Shown here in pieces: positions 18,766-28,340 of a DNA stretch of 64,000 nt. The position numbers and the translations under genes are program-made. Position 1 is the stretch's first letter, and each line of letters opens with the position of its first letter. The stretch is from Chloroflexota bacterium (lineage in GTDB: Bacteria > Chloroflexota > UBA11872 > VXNJ01): the NCBI GenBank assembly GCA_026707405.1, contig JAPOWW010000002.1:62001-126000 (forward strand). The letters are read 5' to 3'. Under the pieces are notes generated by a model, which ran no database searches, was not told where the DNA came from, and saw only the letters and a list, made by a program, of their open reading frames with translations.

Positions 18766-20919
18766 TTACGCGGCGGCGTTCTTGTGTCCGCACTCTTCGC
18801 AGACGAGCTTGCCGCGGCCCGCTGCGTACAAGACCTTGCCGCACACCGGACAGGTCTCGCCGGTTGGGCGTTTCCAGCTTGCGTAGTCGCAATCGGGATA
18901 CCGGCTGCATCCGTAGAATTTTCGGCGTCGTCGCCCTCGCCGCGTGCGCCGCTCGACGACTTCTCCATCGTGACACTCGGGACATTGCACGCCGATGCCA
19001 ACCGCCCTGGTATAACGACAGTCGGGGTATCCGGAACAGCCCACGAACTTGCCGCTTCGGCCGCTTCGGAGGATCAGCCCCTTGCCGCACTCCGGACAGT
19101 CCTCGTCGAGCTTTTCTACCGGCGCCTTGACGCGTTGGATGTTGTCCTTGGCGGTGGCTAGCGTAGGGCTGAACTCCCCCCAAAAATCGCTCAGGAAGTC
19201 CACCCGGCCCCGGTCGCCCGAGGCGACCAGGTCGAGGTCCGACTCCATGCGGCTCGTGAACGCCTTGTCCACGATCTCCGGGAAATGCCGCACCATCGCA
19301 TCGGTAACCGATTCGCCGAGAGGCGTGGGGCGCAGCGCGCGCCTCTCGATCTCGACGTACTCGCGCCTGCGTAGCGTATCGATGGTCGGCGCGTAGGTGC
19401 TCGGTCTTCCTATGCCGCATTCCTCCAGTTCCCGAATCAGGCTGGCCTCCGTATATCGCGGCGGGGGCTCGGTGAAGTGCTGGATTCCGTCGATGCTTCG
19501 CGCAAGCAGTCCGTCGCGCGGGTTCAGGGAGAGCAGGACTTGTCGGGCGATTTCCTCGGCCTTGTTTGTCTTGGCTCCCGCTCGTGTAACCACGAAATGG
19601 CCCTGGAATACGGTCTCGCTCGTACCGGCCCGAAATCGATACGGGATCGACGCGCCGTGTTTCGACCCTTCGATCAGGACGGTCAAGCGTCGAATTCTGG
19701 CAGGTTTCATCTGACTGCCGACAAATTGCCGCCAGATCAGCTCGTAGAGACGGTTTTGGCGCCTGTCCAGGTATGGCGCGACGCTTTCGGGGGTTCGGTA
19801 TACGGACGTGGGCCGGATGGCCTCGTGCGCTTCTTGGGCGCTCCGGCTCTTCGTCCGGTACAGCGGCGGTCTCGCGGGCACTAGGTCCCGGCCGAACGCT
19901 TCGGATATGAACGCTCTGGCCTCCTGCTGCGCGCTTCGCGCCACCTGCGTCGAATCGGTGCGCATATAGGTGATGAGACCTACCTGGCCTCCTTCCGCGC
20001 CGATGTTGACCCCCTCGTACAGCCGCTGGGCAACGCTCATCGTGGCCGATGGCGACATCCCCAATCTGCTGGAGGCGGCCCGCTGGAGCGCCGCGGTCGT
20101 AAACGGCGCCGTCGGTCGCGAGGAGGAGGTCCGCTCCTTGATGTCTGAAACTCTAAAGTCCCCGCCCGCCAGGCCGGCTACGATCTCGTCTGCCTGAGCC
20201 TTGCTGGAAATCTCCAGCTTTCCCTTCAGCGGCTCCAGGTCGGCTGGAAAGACTCGCGAGTCATCTGAAGACTTGGAAAACTGCGCACGGATCGACCACC
20301 ATTCGCGCGGTACGAATGCCTTGATCTCTCGCTCCCTATCCACCACGAATCGAAGGGCCACGCTCTGCACCCGCCCCGCGCTGTTGGCGCCGGGGATACC
20401 CTTCGACAGCAGGGGGCTGATCTGGAATCCGACCAGACGGTCGAGAATCCGCCTGGCCTGCTGCGAATCGACGAGCTTCATGTCGATGCCGGTCGGATGG
20501 TCCATGGCGTCTCGGATAGCCTCTTTGGTTATCTCGTGAAATGTGACCCGGCGCACCTTGGCGGGATCCAATTCCGCCGCTCCCACGAGATGCCAGGCGA
20601 TGGCTTCACCCTCGCGGTCGGGATCGGTTGCCAGGATCACCGACTCGGCGTTCCGGGCCGCCTCGCCTATGCGTGAGACGATCTTGCGCTTGTCGCGCGG
20701 CACGATGTAGAGCGGATCGAAGTCGTTGACTATATTGACGCCTATCGACCCTTTGGGAAGGTCGCGCACGTGCCCGATCGAAGCCAGCACTTTGTAGTCT
20801 CTGCCCAGGAACTTCTGCAGCGTGTCGGCTTTCGCCCTCGATTCCACGACCACAAGGTTGTGTCGTGCGCCCGAGCGGGCAGTCTTGCCCCGAACCGGGG
20901 CGGCGCTCTTAGTAGTCAG
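18766..20919 (-). CDS. topA: DNA topoisomerase I (type IA)
   Basis: Relaxes negative supercoils by single-strand passage. It has the TOPRIM domain (VVVESRAKADTLQKFLG, later ATDPDREGEAIAWHL). The active-site Tyr is in LITYMRTDSTQVA. Three C-terminal Cys4 zinc ribbons begin CPECGKGL, CPECHDGE and CPVCGKVL. A GTG at 20853 would start at MVVES and cut the first beta strand. Upstream there is no ATG, GTG or TTG before the stop at 20920-20922, but a CTG at 20919 has a perfect AAGGAG at 7-base spacing and gives a complete N-terminus of 717 residues. I therefore placed the start at CTG; this is an inference. Confidence 0.93.
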   Translation of the reverse strand: MTTKSAAPVRGKTARSGARHNLVVVESRAKADTLQKFLGRDYKVLASIGHVRDLPKGSIGVNIVNDFDPLYIVPRDKRKIVSRIGEAARNAESVILATDPDREGEAIAWHLVGAAELDPAKVRRVTFHEITKEAIRDAMDHPTGIDMKLVDSQQARRILDRLVGFQISPLLSKGIPGANSAGRVQSVALRFVVDREREIKAFVPREWWSIRAQFSKSSDDSRVFPADLEPLKGKLEISSKAQADEIVAGLAGGDFRVSDIKERTSSSRPTAPFTTAALQRAASSRLGMSPSATMSVAQRLYEGVNIGAEGGQVGLITYMRTDSTQVARSAQQEARAFISEAFGRDLVPARPPLYRTKSRSAQEAHEAIRPTSVYRTPESVAPYLDRRQNRLYELIWRQFVGSQMKPARIRRLTVLIEGSKHGASIPYRFRAGTSETVFQGHFVVTRAGAKTNKAEEIARQVLLSLNPRDGLLARSIDGIQHFTEPPPRYTEASLIRELEECGIGRPSTYAPTIDTLRRREYVEIERRALRPTPLGESVTDAMVRHFPEIVDKAFTSRMESDLDLVASGDRGRVDFLSDFWGEFSPTLATAKDNIQRVKAPVEKLDEDCPECGKGLILRSGRSGKFVGCSGYPDCRYTRAVGIGVQCPECHDGEVVERRTRRGRRRRKFYGCSRYPDCDYASWKRPTGETCPVCGKVLYAAGRGKLVCEECGHKNAAA

Positions 20920-20973
20920 TTACGGTCTCCTTCGATTTTCCAATGCGAGAGTCCTGCCCGTCCTGGCGGGCGC

Positions 20974-23900
20974 TCAAACGGTCGCTGCGACCGGCGCTCG
21001 CCCGCGCCGAGCCAATAGGGCGTCCAGCAAATCCATCAACGTCTCACGCCAATCCGGATCGCGTTCGAATCCTTGCCAGGACAACCCGATGGTGCCCACT
21101 CGGATCCGCGAGCCGGCGGCTTGCCTGATCGAGCTCCTGTCCAGATCGAAGTCTTTCGGAAGCCTGATTAGCAGCTCACCCCCGTAGGCCGTGACGGATT
21201 TTAGTCCCAGTTCGGAAGCCTTGGCTTTGACTGTGATCACGTACGCCAGATTCGCCACTGGTTCCGGAAACTCGCCAAATCGGTCGCGCAGACTCTCTAT
21301 CGCTTCGGCTGTTTCTTCTAAAGTTACCACTTGCGCCAGGCGCTGGTATTCCCGGATTTTGGCCTCGTACCCTCCCATGTATTCGTCAGGCAAGTGCGCG
21401 TCGACAGGCAGATCGACCGTCGCCGTCGGTCTGGATTTCGAGCTTGGCTCGAGGCCCCTGGCCTGGTCTACGGCGTCGCCAATCATTCTGGAGTAGAGAT
21501 CGAATCCAACCGCATTGGCGAATCCGTGCTGATCGGCGCCGAGCAGGTCGCCGGCTCCGCGAATTTCCAGGTCGCGCAACGCCAGCCTGAACCCCGCGCC
21601 GAGATTGGAGGCTTCCAGAATGGCCTGTAACCGCTTTTGAGCTTCCTCGGTCAGGCGATGTTCGGACGTGTAAAGGAAATACGCATACGCCTGACTTGCG
21701 GCCCTGCCGACACGCCCCCGAAGCTGATAGAGCTGCGACAGCCCGAACATCCAGCACTCGTTCACGATGAGGGTATTCACGTTGGGCAGGTCCATGCCGT
21801 TCTCGATAATCGCGCTGGAAACCAGCACGTCGTGGAGGCCCGATGCGAAGTCGACCATCACGTTTTCGAGCTGCGCCGAAGGCATTTGCCCGTGGGCTAT
21901 TACGAAGCGCGCTTCGGGCACCAGTTCACGCAGCCGGCTTGCGACCAGCTCGATGGTCTGCACCCGATTGTGCACGAAGTAAATCTGGCCGCCGCGGGCG
22001 ATCTCGCTTCGGATGGCGCGGCGGACCATGTCGTCATTGAATATCGCCACGTAAGTCTTGACCGCCAGCCTGTCCTCCGGCGGCGACTGCATCACGCTTA
22101 TGTCCCGCACTCCGATCAGTCCCATGTGCAGGGTTCGCGGGATCGGAGTCGCGGTCAGGGTTAGCACGTCCACCGAGGCCCGCAGCTTCTTGAACCGCTC
22201 CTTCGCGGCTACGCCGAATCGCTGCTCTTCGTCGATGATCACAACACCGAGATTCTTGAATTTAACGTCGTCCTGCACCAGGCGGTGGGTGCCGATCACG
22301 ATGTCCACCGATCCGTCGGCCAGACCCTCGACGACCTTGCGCTGGTCTTTCGGCGACCGGAACCGGCTGAGCATCTCAATACGAATCGGGTAGGGTCCCA
22401 TTCGTTCCTGAAACGTGTCGAAATGCTGCTGCGCCAGGATGGTGGTGGGGACGAGCATTGCGACCTGAGCGCCTTCCGCAGCCGCCTTGAATGCGGCGCG
22501 CACGGCCACTTCCGTTTTGCCAAAACCGACGTCGCCGCAGACGAGACGGTCCATCGGCCTGGCGCGCTCCATGTCGGACTTTACGTCGGATATCGCCTGA
22601 GCCTGATCGGGAGTCGCCGTAAACGCGAACGCGTCCTCCATCTCGCCCTGCCACACGGTGTCTTTTTCAAACGCGTGTCCCTGCGCCATCTCGCGGGCCG
22701 AGTAAATCCGGATCAGGTCGGCCGCGATGTCTCGCGCCGAGCTGCGGGCCTTGGACTTCGCCCTCTCCCACTCGCCGCTTCCGAGTCGGCTGAGCTTGGG
22801 TTTGTATTCGCCCATGCCCACGAACCGCTGCACGCGCCAAAGCTGGTCCACGGGTACGTACAGGCGGCTGCCTTTCGCGTATTCCAGCAGCAGGTACTCC
22901 CGCTCGCCGCCGACTTCCGCCAGCATGACGATCCCCTCGAAGCGGCCGATCCCGTGTTCGACGTGGACTACGTGATCGCCGACCTGCAAATCTGACAGGA
23001 AAGTCCGCTCGACGGTTTTCTTGTGCCGCCGCACCCGGTGAGTTCGGGACCTGCCGAATATCTCTGAATCCGAAAGCACTCGAAGCTGAACGCCGAGGTG
23101 GACCCATCCTTCCGAGAGCGTTCCTCGCATGATTCCAACGGCGCCGGTCGGTAACGGCTGCGGGAATTCGTCCAGCATGGCCGCGCCTAGCCCCTGCTCG
23201 TTGAGAAGCCGCGCCAGCCTTAGTCCTTGATAGCTGACCAGTACCGTTCGCCAGCCTGACCGGGCCGACGCTTGCAGACGCGAAACGAGGTGCTGCAACC
23301 GCCCGGCGTAGCGTTCCGGCGCCTCGAATCCGGTGACGGAATCGACGATCGTGGCACCGGTGACGGGGCTGGGCCGGCTCGTCAACAGAATCTCCGCCGC
23401 CCGCGCGGCGTTCTCGATGTCACGAGGCTCGAACAGAGGACTGCCGAAGCGCTCTGGAAGCTCGCCGGACCGTACGAGCCTCTTTCTCGTTTCCACAGAC
23501 TGACGCCAGTACTCCGTCGCGGCGTCGATCATCATGTCTTTCTCGTCCACAACGACGATGGCCTCGGAACAATAATCCGCCAGGTTGGCCGCGTCCGGCA
23601 GCGCGCTCATCGTATAAAAGGCGGCGCTGTCGAAGTATTGGCCTCGCTCCAGGTCCTCTACATGGCCGGACCAAACGTCACGGTCTTCGGGACGAAGTGT
23701 GTGGAGATCGAGTTCCTTCAAAGATGATGAAATCTCCGGCCCCATCCAGGTCGGGACTTCGCTGGCGGAGCTCAGCAGGAACTCGGGGCAATCGTCGAGA
23801 GATCGCTGAGACTCAGGATCGAAGAAACGGACCGATTCGATCTCGTCGCCGAAGAAATCGATCCTCACCGGACGGTCGAGCTGCGGGGGGAAAGCGTCCA

Positions 23901-24471
23901 CTATGCCCCCGCGCACGGCGAACTCGCCGGGTGCCTCGACTAGAGGATTGCGCCGGTATCCGAGCGCAGCGAGGCGTTTGGTCAGGTCCTCCGGCCGCAC
24001 TATCTGTCCCGGGGCGATGGCAAGAAAGTGCCGGCAAAATTCCGCTACCGGAGTCAGCCGGCGCATGAAGGCCGTCACCGACGAGACCACGATGGGCGGC
24101 GAAGCGTCAGCCGTCGTCGATCTTGTGTCGTGCCCGGCGAGCTCCGCGAGGACCGCGGCCCGCTCTCCCAGCACGCTTTGGCTTATCGACATCGGCGAGT
24201 ATGCGGGCTGGTCTGGATCGGAGAAGACTCGCACGGTGCGTCCGGTCGCCCATGACTCGATGTCCCGCGCATATTCGCGCGCACGGGCCTCGTCGGATGT
24301 CAGGACGATCAGCGGACGCTTGCTGCGACCGGCCAGCGCCGCGATGAAAACCGGCTTGAGCGCATCGCCGATCTCGATGCGTGTTGCCGGGTTCTTTGAG
24401 AGAGCGGACGCGAGCGCTCGATTGACTGAGGTAGTCTCGGCTATTTCGGCGAGAATCCCTAAGAGATTCAA
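20974..24471 (-). CDS. mfd: transcription-repair coupling factor
   Basis: Removes RNA polymerase stalled at DNA damage and recruits UvrA. The 1165-residue protein has the UvrB-homology N-terminal modules and the CarD-like RNA polymerase interaction domain (DHVVHVEHGIGRFEGIV). The helicase motor follows with GDVGFGKTEVAVRAAFKAA, DEEQRFGV and TATPIPRTL. The motif QLYQLRGRVGRAASQAYAYF leads to the C-terminal TRCF domain. It starts inside the pth stop (ATGA overlap). Confidence 0.97.
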   Translation of the reverse strand: MNLLGILAEIAETTSVNRALASALSKNPATRIEIGDALKPVFIAALAGRSKRPLIVLTSDEARAREYARDIESWATGRTVRVFSDPDQPAYSPMSISQSVLGERAAVLAELAGHDTRSTTADASPPIVVSSVTAFMRRLTPVAEFCRHFLAIAPGQIVRPEDLTKRLAALGYRRNPLVEAPGEFAVRGGIVDAFPPQLDRPVRIDFFGDEIESVRFFDPESQRSLDDCPEFLLSSASEVPTWMGPEISSSLKELDLHTLRPEDRDVWSGHVEDLERGQYFDSAAFYTMSALPDAANLADYCSEAIVVVDEKDMMIDAATEYWRQSVETRKRLVRSGELPERFGSPLFEPRDIENAARAAEILLTSRPSPVTGATIVDSVTGFEAPERYAGRLQHLVSRLQASARSGWRTVLVSYQGLRLARLLNEQGLGAAMLDEFPQPLPTGAVGIMRGTLSEGWVHLGVQLRVLSDSEIFGRSRTHRVRRHKKTVERTFLSDLQVGDHVVHVEHGIGRFEGIVMLAEVGGEREYLLLEYAKGSRLYVPVDQLWRVQRFVGMGEYKPKLSRLGSGEWERAKSKARSSARDIAADLIRIYSAREMAQGHAFEKDTVWQGEMEDAFAFTATPDQAQAISDVKSDMERARPMDRLVCGDVGFGKTEVAVRAAFKAAAEGAQVAMLVPTTILAQQHFDTFQERMGPYPIRIEMLSRFRSPKDQRKVVEGLADGSVDIVIGTHRLVQDDVKFKNLGVVIIDEEQRFGVAAKERFKKLRASVDVLTLTATPIPRTLHMGLIGVRDISVMQSPPEDRLAVKTYVAIFNDDMVRRAIRSEIARGGQIYFVHNRVQTIELVASRLRELVPEARFVIAHGQMPSAQLENVMVDFASGLHDVLVSSAIIENGMDLPNVNTLIVNECWMFGLSQLYQLRGRVGRAASQAYAYFLYTSEHRLTEEAQKRLQAILEASNLGAGFRLALRDLEIRGAGDLLGADQHGFANAVGFDLYSRMIGDAVDQARGLEPSSKSRPTATVDLPVDAHLPDEYMGGYEAKIREYQRLAQVVTLEETAEAIESLRDRFGEFPEPVANLAYVITVKAKASELGLKSVTAYGGELLIRLPKDFDLDRSSIRQAAGSRIRVGTIGLSWQGFERDPDWRETLMDLLDALLARRGRAPVAATV

Positions 24472-25127
24472 CAGCGGCTCGACCTTCGGTTGAATTCGTT
24501 CATAACGATTTCGAGGGGATGGTTGAGAAGCTGCACGATGGCGGCGGCGGCATCATCAATCATCTCCTCTACGCGTGGAAATTCGGATCGAGAGAAATCA
24601 TCGAGAAGGAAGTCCACGGGCGTAACTCGCTCCGGGGGCCTTCCGATGCCCATGCGGAGTCGAACGAAATCGGGGCTACTGAGCTTTTCGATTATAGAAT
24701 TCACCCCCAGGTGGCCGCCGGCCGAGCCGCCGGACCTGATCCTGAGCAGTCCAAATTCGAGGTCCATGTCGTCGTATACGACCACGATGTCCGAAACGTC
24801 GACGCGGCCTCGGCGCGCGGCCTTCTCGACCGATTCGCCGGATGCGTTCATGAACGTCCCCGGCAGCAATACCCCCACGTTTGTCGCTCCGATACGCCCT
24901 TGCCAGAAGCGGCCCTTGAATTCCCTGCGGAAGCGTGCGCCGGCCTGATGTGCCAGCAGGCGCTCCCCGGCCATGAAACCGAGATTGTGACGAGTTCGCG
25001 CGTACTCGGGGCCGGGATTTCCCAGGAAGACCAGCAACCGCTCGATCCCGTCCGGTTCAGTTTTCGGCGCCCGCCGCCGAAGCCGCAGGCTGCCCAATAA
25101 ATCCTTTATCAAGGGCGGTAGATCCAA
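24468..25127 (-). CDS. pth: peptidyl-tRNA hydrolase with altered active-site loop
   Basis: Recycles peptidyl-tRNA dropped from ribosomes. The family motifs FLGNPGPEYARTRHNLGFM (catalytic His), TFMNASGE and YDDMDLEFG are all present. In the loop GGHNG, the Asn (Asn114 in E. coli) is Leu here: GGHLGVNS, with the Leu codon at 24709-24711. The TTG at 25127 adds about 29 residues before the usual start and overlaps rsmA by 71 bases. A TTG just before LVFLGNPG is a shorter alternative; neither has a strong ribosome site. Its stop overlaps the mfd start. Confidence 0.9.
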   Translation of the reverse strand: MDLPPLIKDLLGSLRLRRRAPKTEPDGIERLLVFLGNPGPEYARTRHNLGFMAGERLLAHQAGARFRREFKGRFWQGRIGATNVGVLLPGTFMNASGESVEKAARRGRVDVSDIVVVYDDMDLEFGLLRIRSGGSAGGHLGVNSIIEKLSSPDFVRLRMGIGRPPERVTPVDFLLDDFSRSEFPRVEEMIDDAAAAIVQLLNHPLEIVMNEFNRRSSRC

Positions 25128-25917
25128 GAGTTCGCCACTGATCCAATGAAAGTTCCTGCGCCCGCGCGCCGGGATCTATGCCGGCCAGCTCGCAGAGTTC
25201 GGCGACCTCCCTGGATGACCGTTGAAGCCCCCCGGCGAGAGAGTTTTGCACTTTCTTTCTGCGTCCGGCAAAGGCGTGGCGGGCCAGGAATATCGCCGTT
25301 TTCGTTAGAACATCCTTACGCGGAACGTTGTTGGTTACAAGGCGCACGACGGCTGAACGCACCTTCGGCCTTGGACGAAACGACTCCGGTTCGACGATAA
25401 ACAGAAACCGTGGCTCGGCGTAGCTTTGCGCAATCACGCTCAAGAGGCTCATAGACCCCGGCTCGGCGCAGAGCCGTTCGGCGACCTCGAGTTGAAGCAT
25501 GATCGTCAGCGAGGCGGGTCGAAAGTCGCTTTGCAGGAGGTCGATGGTCAAGGGCGTGCCCACGCTGTACGGCAGGTTGCTTACGACGTGGAAGGCCTCC
25601 CCCTCCATGAGTTCTTCCACGTGGACGCGACGCGCGTCGGCGCGGATTATGCGGACGTTCGAGTACCGTGACACGGCTCGTTTGAGCCGCTGCGCCAGGG
25701 CGTACTCGATTTCGATGGCGACCAGCCTGCGGGCAACCCGCGCCAGCTCCACCGTCAGCATTCCTGTGCCCGCGCCTATTTCAAGCACGGCGGCGTCGAC
25801 CGGGAGTTTGGACGCCTTGACGATTCGCCGCGCGACCGACCGGTCAATCAGCAGGTTTTGACCACGCGCGCGCGCCGGACGGCGAAAGCGGACCGGTTGC
25901 ATGGGTGGTCGTGTCAT
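25057..25917 (-). CDS. rsmA: 16S rRNA (adenine1518/1519-N6)-dimethyltransferase
   Basis: Dimethylates two adjacent adenosines near the 3' end of 16S rRNA during 30S assembly. The 286-residue protein has the SAM loop LEIGAGTGMLT, the catalytic NLPYSVGTPL and the C-terminal helical domain with FAGRRKKVQNSL. Two in-frame ATG codons (MTRPPMQPV) lie 25 bases after the upstream SDR stop; I chose the first at 25917, because reading further upstream would run into that SDR gene. The C-terminus extends about 15 residues beyond the family end and overlaps pth. Confidence 0.95.
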   Translation of the reverse strand: MTRPPMQPVRFRRPARARGQNLLIDRSVARRIVKASKLPVDAAVLEIGAGTGMLTVELARVARRLVAIEIEYALAQRLKRAVSRYSNVRIIRADARRVHVEELMEGEAFHVVSNLPYSVGTPLTIDLLQSDFRPASLTIMLQLEVAERLCAEPGSMSLLSVIAQSYAEPRFLFIVEPESFRPRPKVRSAVVRLVTNNVPRKDVLTKTAIFLARHAFAGRRKKVQNSLAGGLQRSSREVAELCELAGIDPGARAQELSLDQWRTLGSTALDKGFIGQPAASAAGAEN

Positions 25918-25942
25918 GGTTGGCGAGTTTTCGGAGTCGAAT

Positions 25943-26713
25943 TCACGCCAGCAGAGCGCCGCCGTCCACGTATAGGGAGGCGCCCGCGACGAATTCCCCG
26001 TCATCCGAAGCTAGATACAGACATGCCTTGGCGACGTCCTCGGGTTCGCCTATCCGGCCAAGCGGGACCTCGCTCCCATATCTATCCAGCGTCTCAGTCG
26101 AACCGACGGCTCGCACCGCCATCGGAGTACGAGTCAGACCCGGCCCCACACTGTTGACGGCTATCTGGTGGGGTGCAAGCTCCTGGGCGATTGCTGTGGT
26201 CATGGTCCTCAAAGCGCCTTTGGACGTTACGTACGCGGCCATGTTCGACTCCGGCGCCTCGGCCGTCGAGGATGTGATGTTTATCACCCGTCCTTTTATG
26301 CCCCGGTCCACCATGTGTTTGGCTGCCAGCTTCGTCAATAGAAGCGGCGCGCGCAGATTGACGGCGATAATCTGTTCCCAGTCGTCCTCGGTCGTATCGA
26401 GCAGCGATTTGCTCAGATGAATGCCGGCGTTGTTGACGAGGATGTGTATATCACCCAGCTCCGAAATTGCCGTCTGCCCGGCACGCTCGATATCGGCTTC
26501 CGACGCTAAATCAGCATGTATCGACACACACTTGCGCCCCGTTTGCTCGATTTGCGCGGCGAGCGACTGGAGACCTGCCTCGTCTACGTCGATAGCCGCG
26601 ATGTTCGCGCCCTCCTCCGCGAACGCCATCGCGATGGCCCGGCCTATTCCCGAAGCGGGTCCGGTAACGATGGCCGAGCGTCCTGCCAGTCGTTTTGATG
26701 CCTTGTCGATCAC
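25943..26713 (-). CDS. SDR-family oxidoreductase
   Basis: A 256-residue classical short-chain dehydrogenase/reductase. It has the cofactor loop TGPASGIGRA (residues about 14-23), the NNAG motif, and the catalytic Ser-Tyr-Lys as ITSS and YVTSK. Near the end GRIGEPEDVAKACLYLASD and YVDGG are typical of classical SDRs. The GTG at 26713 overlaps the stop of the upstream SDR gene as GTGA, so the two are translated together. The substrate is unknown; the Asp in AIDVDEAG at the end of strand 2 favours NAD(H). Confidence 0.9.
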   Translation of the reverse strand: MIDKASKRLAGRSAIVTGPASGIGRAIAMAFAEEGANIAAIDVDEAGLQSLAAQIEQTGRKCVSIHADLASEADIERAGQTAISELGDIHILVNNAGIHLSKSLLDTTEDDWEQIIAVNLRAPLLLTKLAAKHMVDRGIKGRVINITSSTAEAPESNMAAYVTSKGALRTMTTAIAQELAPHQIAVNSVGPGLTRTPMAVRAVGSTETLDRYGSEVPLGRIGEPEDVAKACLYLASDDGEFVAGASLYVDGGALLA

Positions 26714-27480
26714 GCGGTCAGGTGGCCTCCGTCGACGTATAGAGTCGTGCCGGTAATGAAGTCCGATTCGTCCGACGCGAGAAACGCGACTGCGGCCGCA
26801 ACTTCCTCCGGGAAGGCAAGCCTGCCCCAGGGAACGGTGGCTAACAGTCCGCTCATCACCTGCGGGTCGCCGAGCAGGGTGCGAGTCATGTTCGTCTCGA
26901 CATAGCCCGGGCCGACCGCATTCACGTTGATATTGTGCTCGGCAAGCTCCAGCGCGGCGGCGCGGGTCAGCATTCGAACGCCCCCCTTGGACCCGCAGTA
27001 AGCAATGTTGCCGAGTCCGGCGACTTGCTCCCGTATCGACGAGATATTGACGATCTTCCCTCCGCCCGACTTGATCATCGCCCTGGCCGCCGCCTGTGTT
27101 CCAAAGAAGACGCCCTTGAGGTTGACGTCGATCAGCGCCTGCCATTCCGCCGTCACGATGTCGGGCAGCGGGTTTCGCGCGTTGATCCCTGCGTTGTTCA
27201 CTATTATGTCAAGTTTCCCGCCCCATTCGACCGCGCTATCGACGAGCGAGTTAATGTCCGCCGTGTCCGCGACGTTCACTCGCCGAAACTCTGCCGCGCC
27301 GCCGCTCGCGCGAACGGATTGGACAGTCTCGAGTCCGGTGTCTTCATCGATATCGGCAACGATCACGCCGGCGCCTTCAGCCGCGAATCTGAGCGCGATC
27401 GCCCGTCCGTTGCCCGACCCCGCGCCGGTGACGATGGCGGTCCTGCCGGACAACCGGCGAGGATGGCTGTCGATAGTCAT
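26710..27480 (-). CDS. SDR-family oxidoreductase
   Basis: A 256-residue classical SDR, similar to its downstream neighbour. It has TGAGSGNGRA in the cofactor loop, VADIDED at the end of strand 2 (NAD preference), NNAGINARNPL, and the catalytic ISSI and YCGSK. The ATG at 27480 gives a normal N-terminus; the longer open frame to 27558 has no support. It is coupled to the next SDR through a GTGA overlap, and the pair heads the leftward housekeeping run. The substrate is unknown; sugar or polyol alcohols are possible by analogy with similar pairs. Confidence 0.9.
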   Translation of the reverse strand: MTIDSHPRRLSGRTAIVTGAGSGNGRAIALRFAAEGAGVIVADIDEDTGLETVQSVRASGGAAEFRRVNVADTADINSLVDSAVEWGGKLDIIVNNAGINARNPLPDIVTAEWQALIDVNLKGVFFGTQAAARAMIKSGGGKIVNISSIREQVAGLGNIAYCGSKGGVRMLTRAAALELAEHNINVNAVGPGYVETNMTRTLLGDPQVMSGLLATVPWGRLAFPEEVAAAVAFLASDESDFITGTTLYVDGGHLTA

Positions 27481-27676
27481 GGCTTCACACCTTCGGCGGA
27501 TCTCAATGACGACGGCGGTCCGGCAAGCAACATTCCGGGAATCGCCGCCACGGCACACAGGATAGCGCCGATTGAAGGAAGGTCATTTGACATGCCGTAC
27601 GCTCGCGCTAATGCACAAACGGCACGTCGTACCAGCCGACGATCCCAAACTTGGCGCCGTCCTCTTACGCTGCGGC

Positions 27677-28288
27677 TCAGACAATTGACTCAGTCAGGAA
27701 GCTGGCGGCGTCGGCAGCCGCCAGGGCGCGATGGCTGATGCGGTTCTTGATCTCGGCGCTCAGCTCGCCGAGCGTGGCGCTATAACCGTCAGGGATGAAG
27801 ACGGGATCGTAACCGAATCCGCCTTTTCCGCGCGGGGCTGAGGCTATGGTTCCCTCCAGCGAGCGCTCCGTCTCGAACACCACTTTGCCATGGTGGGCCA
27901 CGGCGATTGCGCAAATGAATCGGGCCGACGTGGACTTGCTTTCCGCCTTATTCATTTCTTGAAGGAGACAGGCCATCCGGCCCTCGTCGTCCGGCATGGA
28001 GCCGAACCTGCGGGAGTAGACTCCCGGTCGTCCGCCGAGGCTGTCCACCACCAGGCCCGAGTCGTCGCCCATCACCGGGAAGTCGGCAGCCTTCGAGAAC
28101 GCGATTGCTTTGGCGCGGGCGTTTTCCAGAAAAGTCGTCCCGTCCTCCGCGACTTCCAGAGCGATGCCCGCGTCGGCGGGCGAGACGATCGAAACACCTG
28201 TACCGGCGAGAATCTGGGTGTACTCCCTAAGCTTGTGGGAATTCGCGCTCGCCAGTAGCACTCTGATTGGATGGCCGTCCTCGGTCAA
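27677..28288 (-). CDS. rdgB: non-canonical purine NTP pyrophosphatase (RdgB/HAM1)
   Basis: Hydrolyses dITP, ITP and XTP to keep deaminated purines out of nucleic acids. The 203-residue protein has the N-terminal LASANSHKLREY and the signature GDDSGLVVDSLGGRPGVYS. It also has KGGFGYDPVFIPDG and the C-terminal ISHRALA. The frame is open to 28372, but a TTG at 28288 has GGGAGG at 5-base spacing, gives the usual length, and avoids overlap with the preceding amidohydrolase. I chose it. Confidence 0.94.
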   Translation of the reverse strand: MTEDGHPIRVLLASANSHKLREYTQILAGTGVSIVSPADAGIALEVAEDGTTFLENARAKAIAFSKAADFPVMGDDSGLVVDSLGGRPGVYSRRFGSMPDDEGRMACLLQEMNKAESKSTSARFICAIAVAHHGKVVFETERSLEGTIASAPRGKGGFGYDPVFIPDGYSATLGELSAEIKNRISHRALAAADAASFLTESIV

Positions 28289-28340
28289 ACCATCCTCCCT
28301 CCAGGCGGACTTGCGTATCCACACGGCCGAATTTGGTCTG

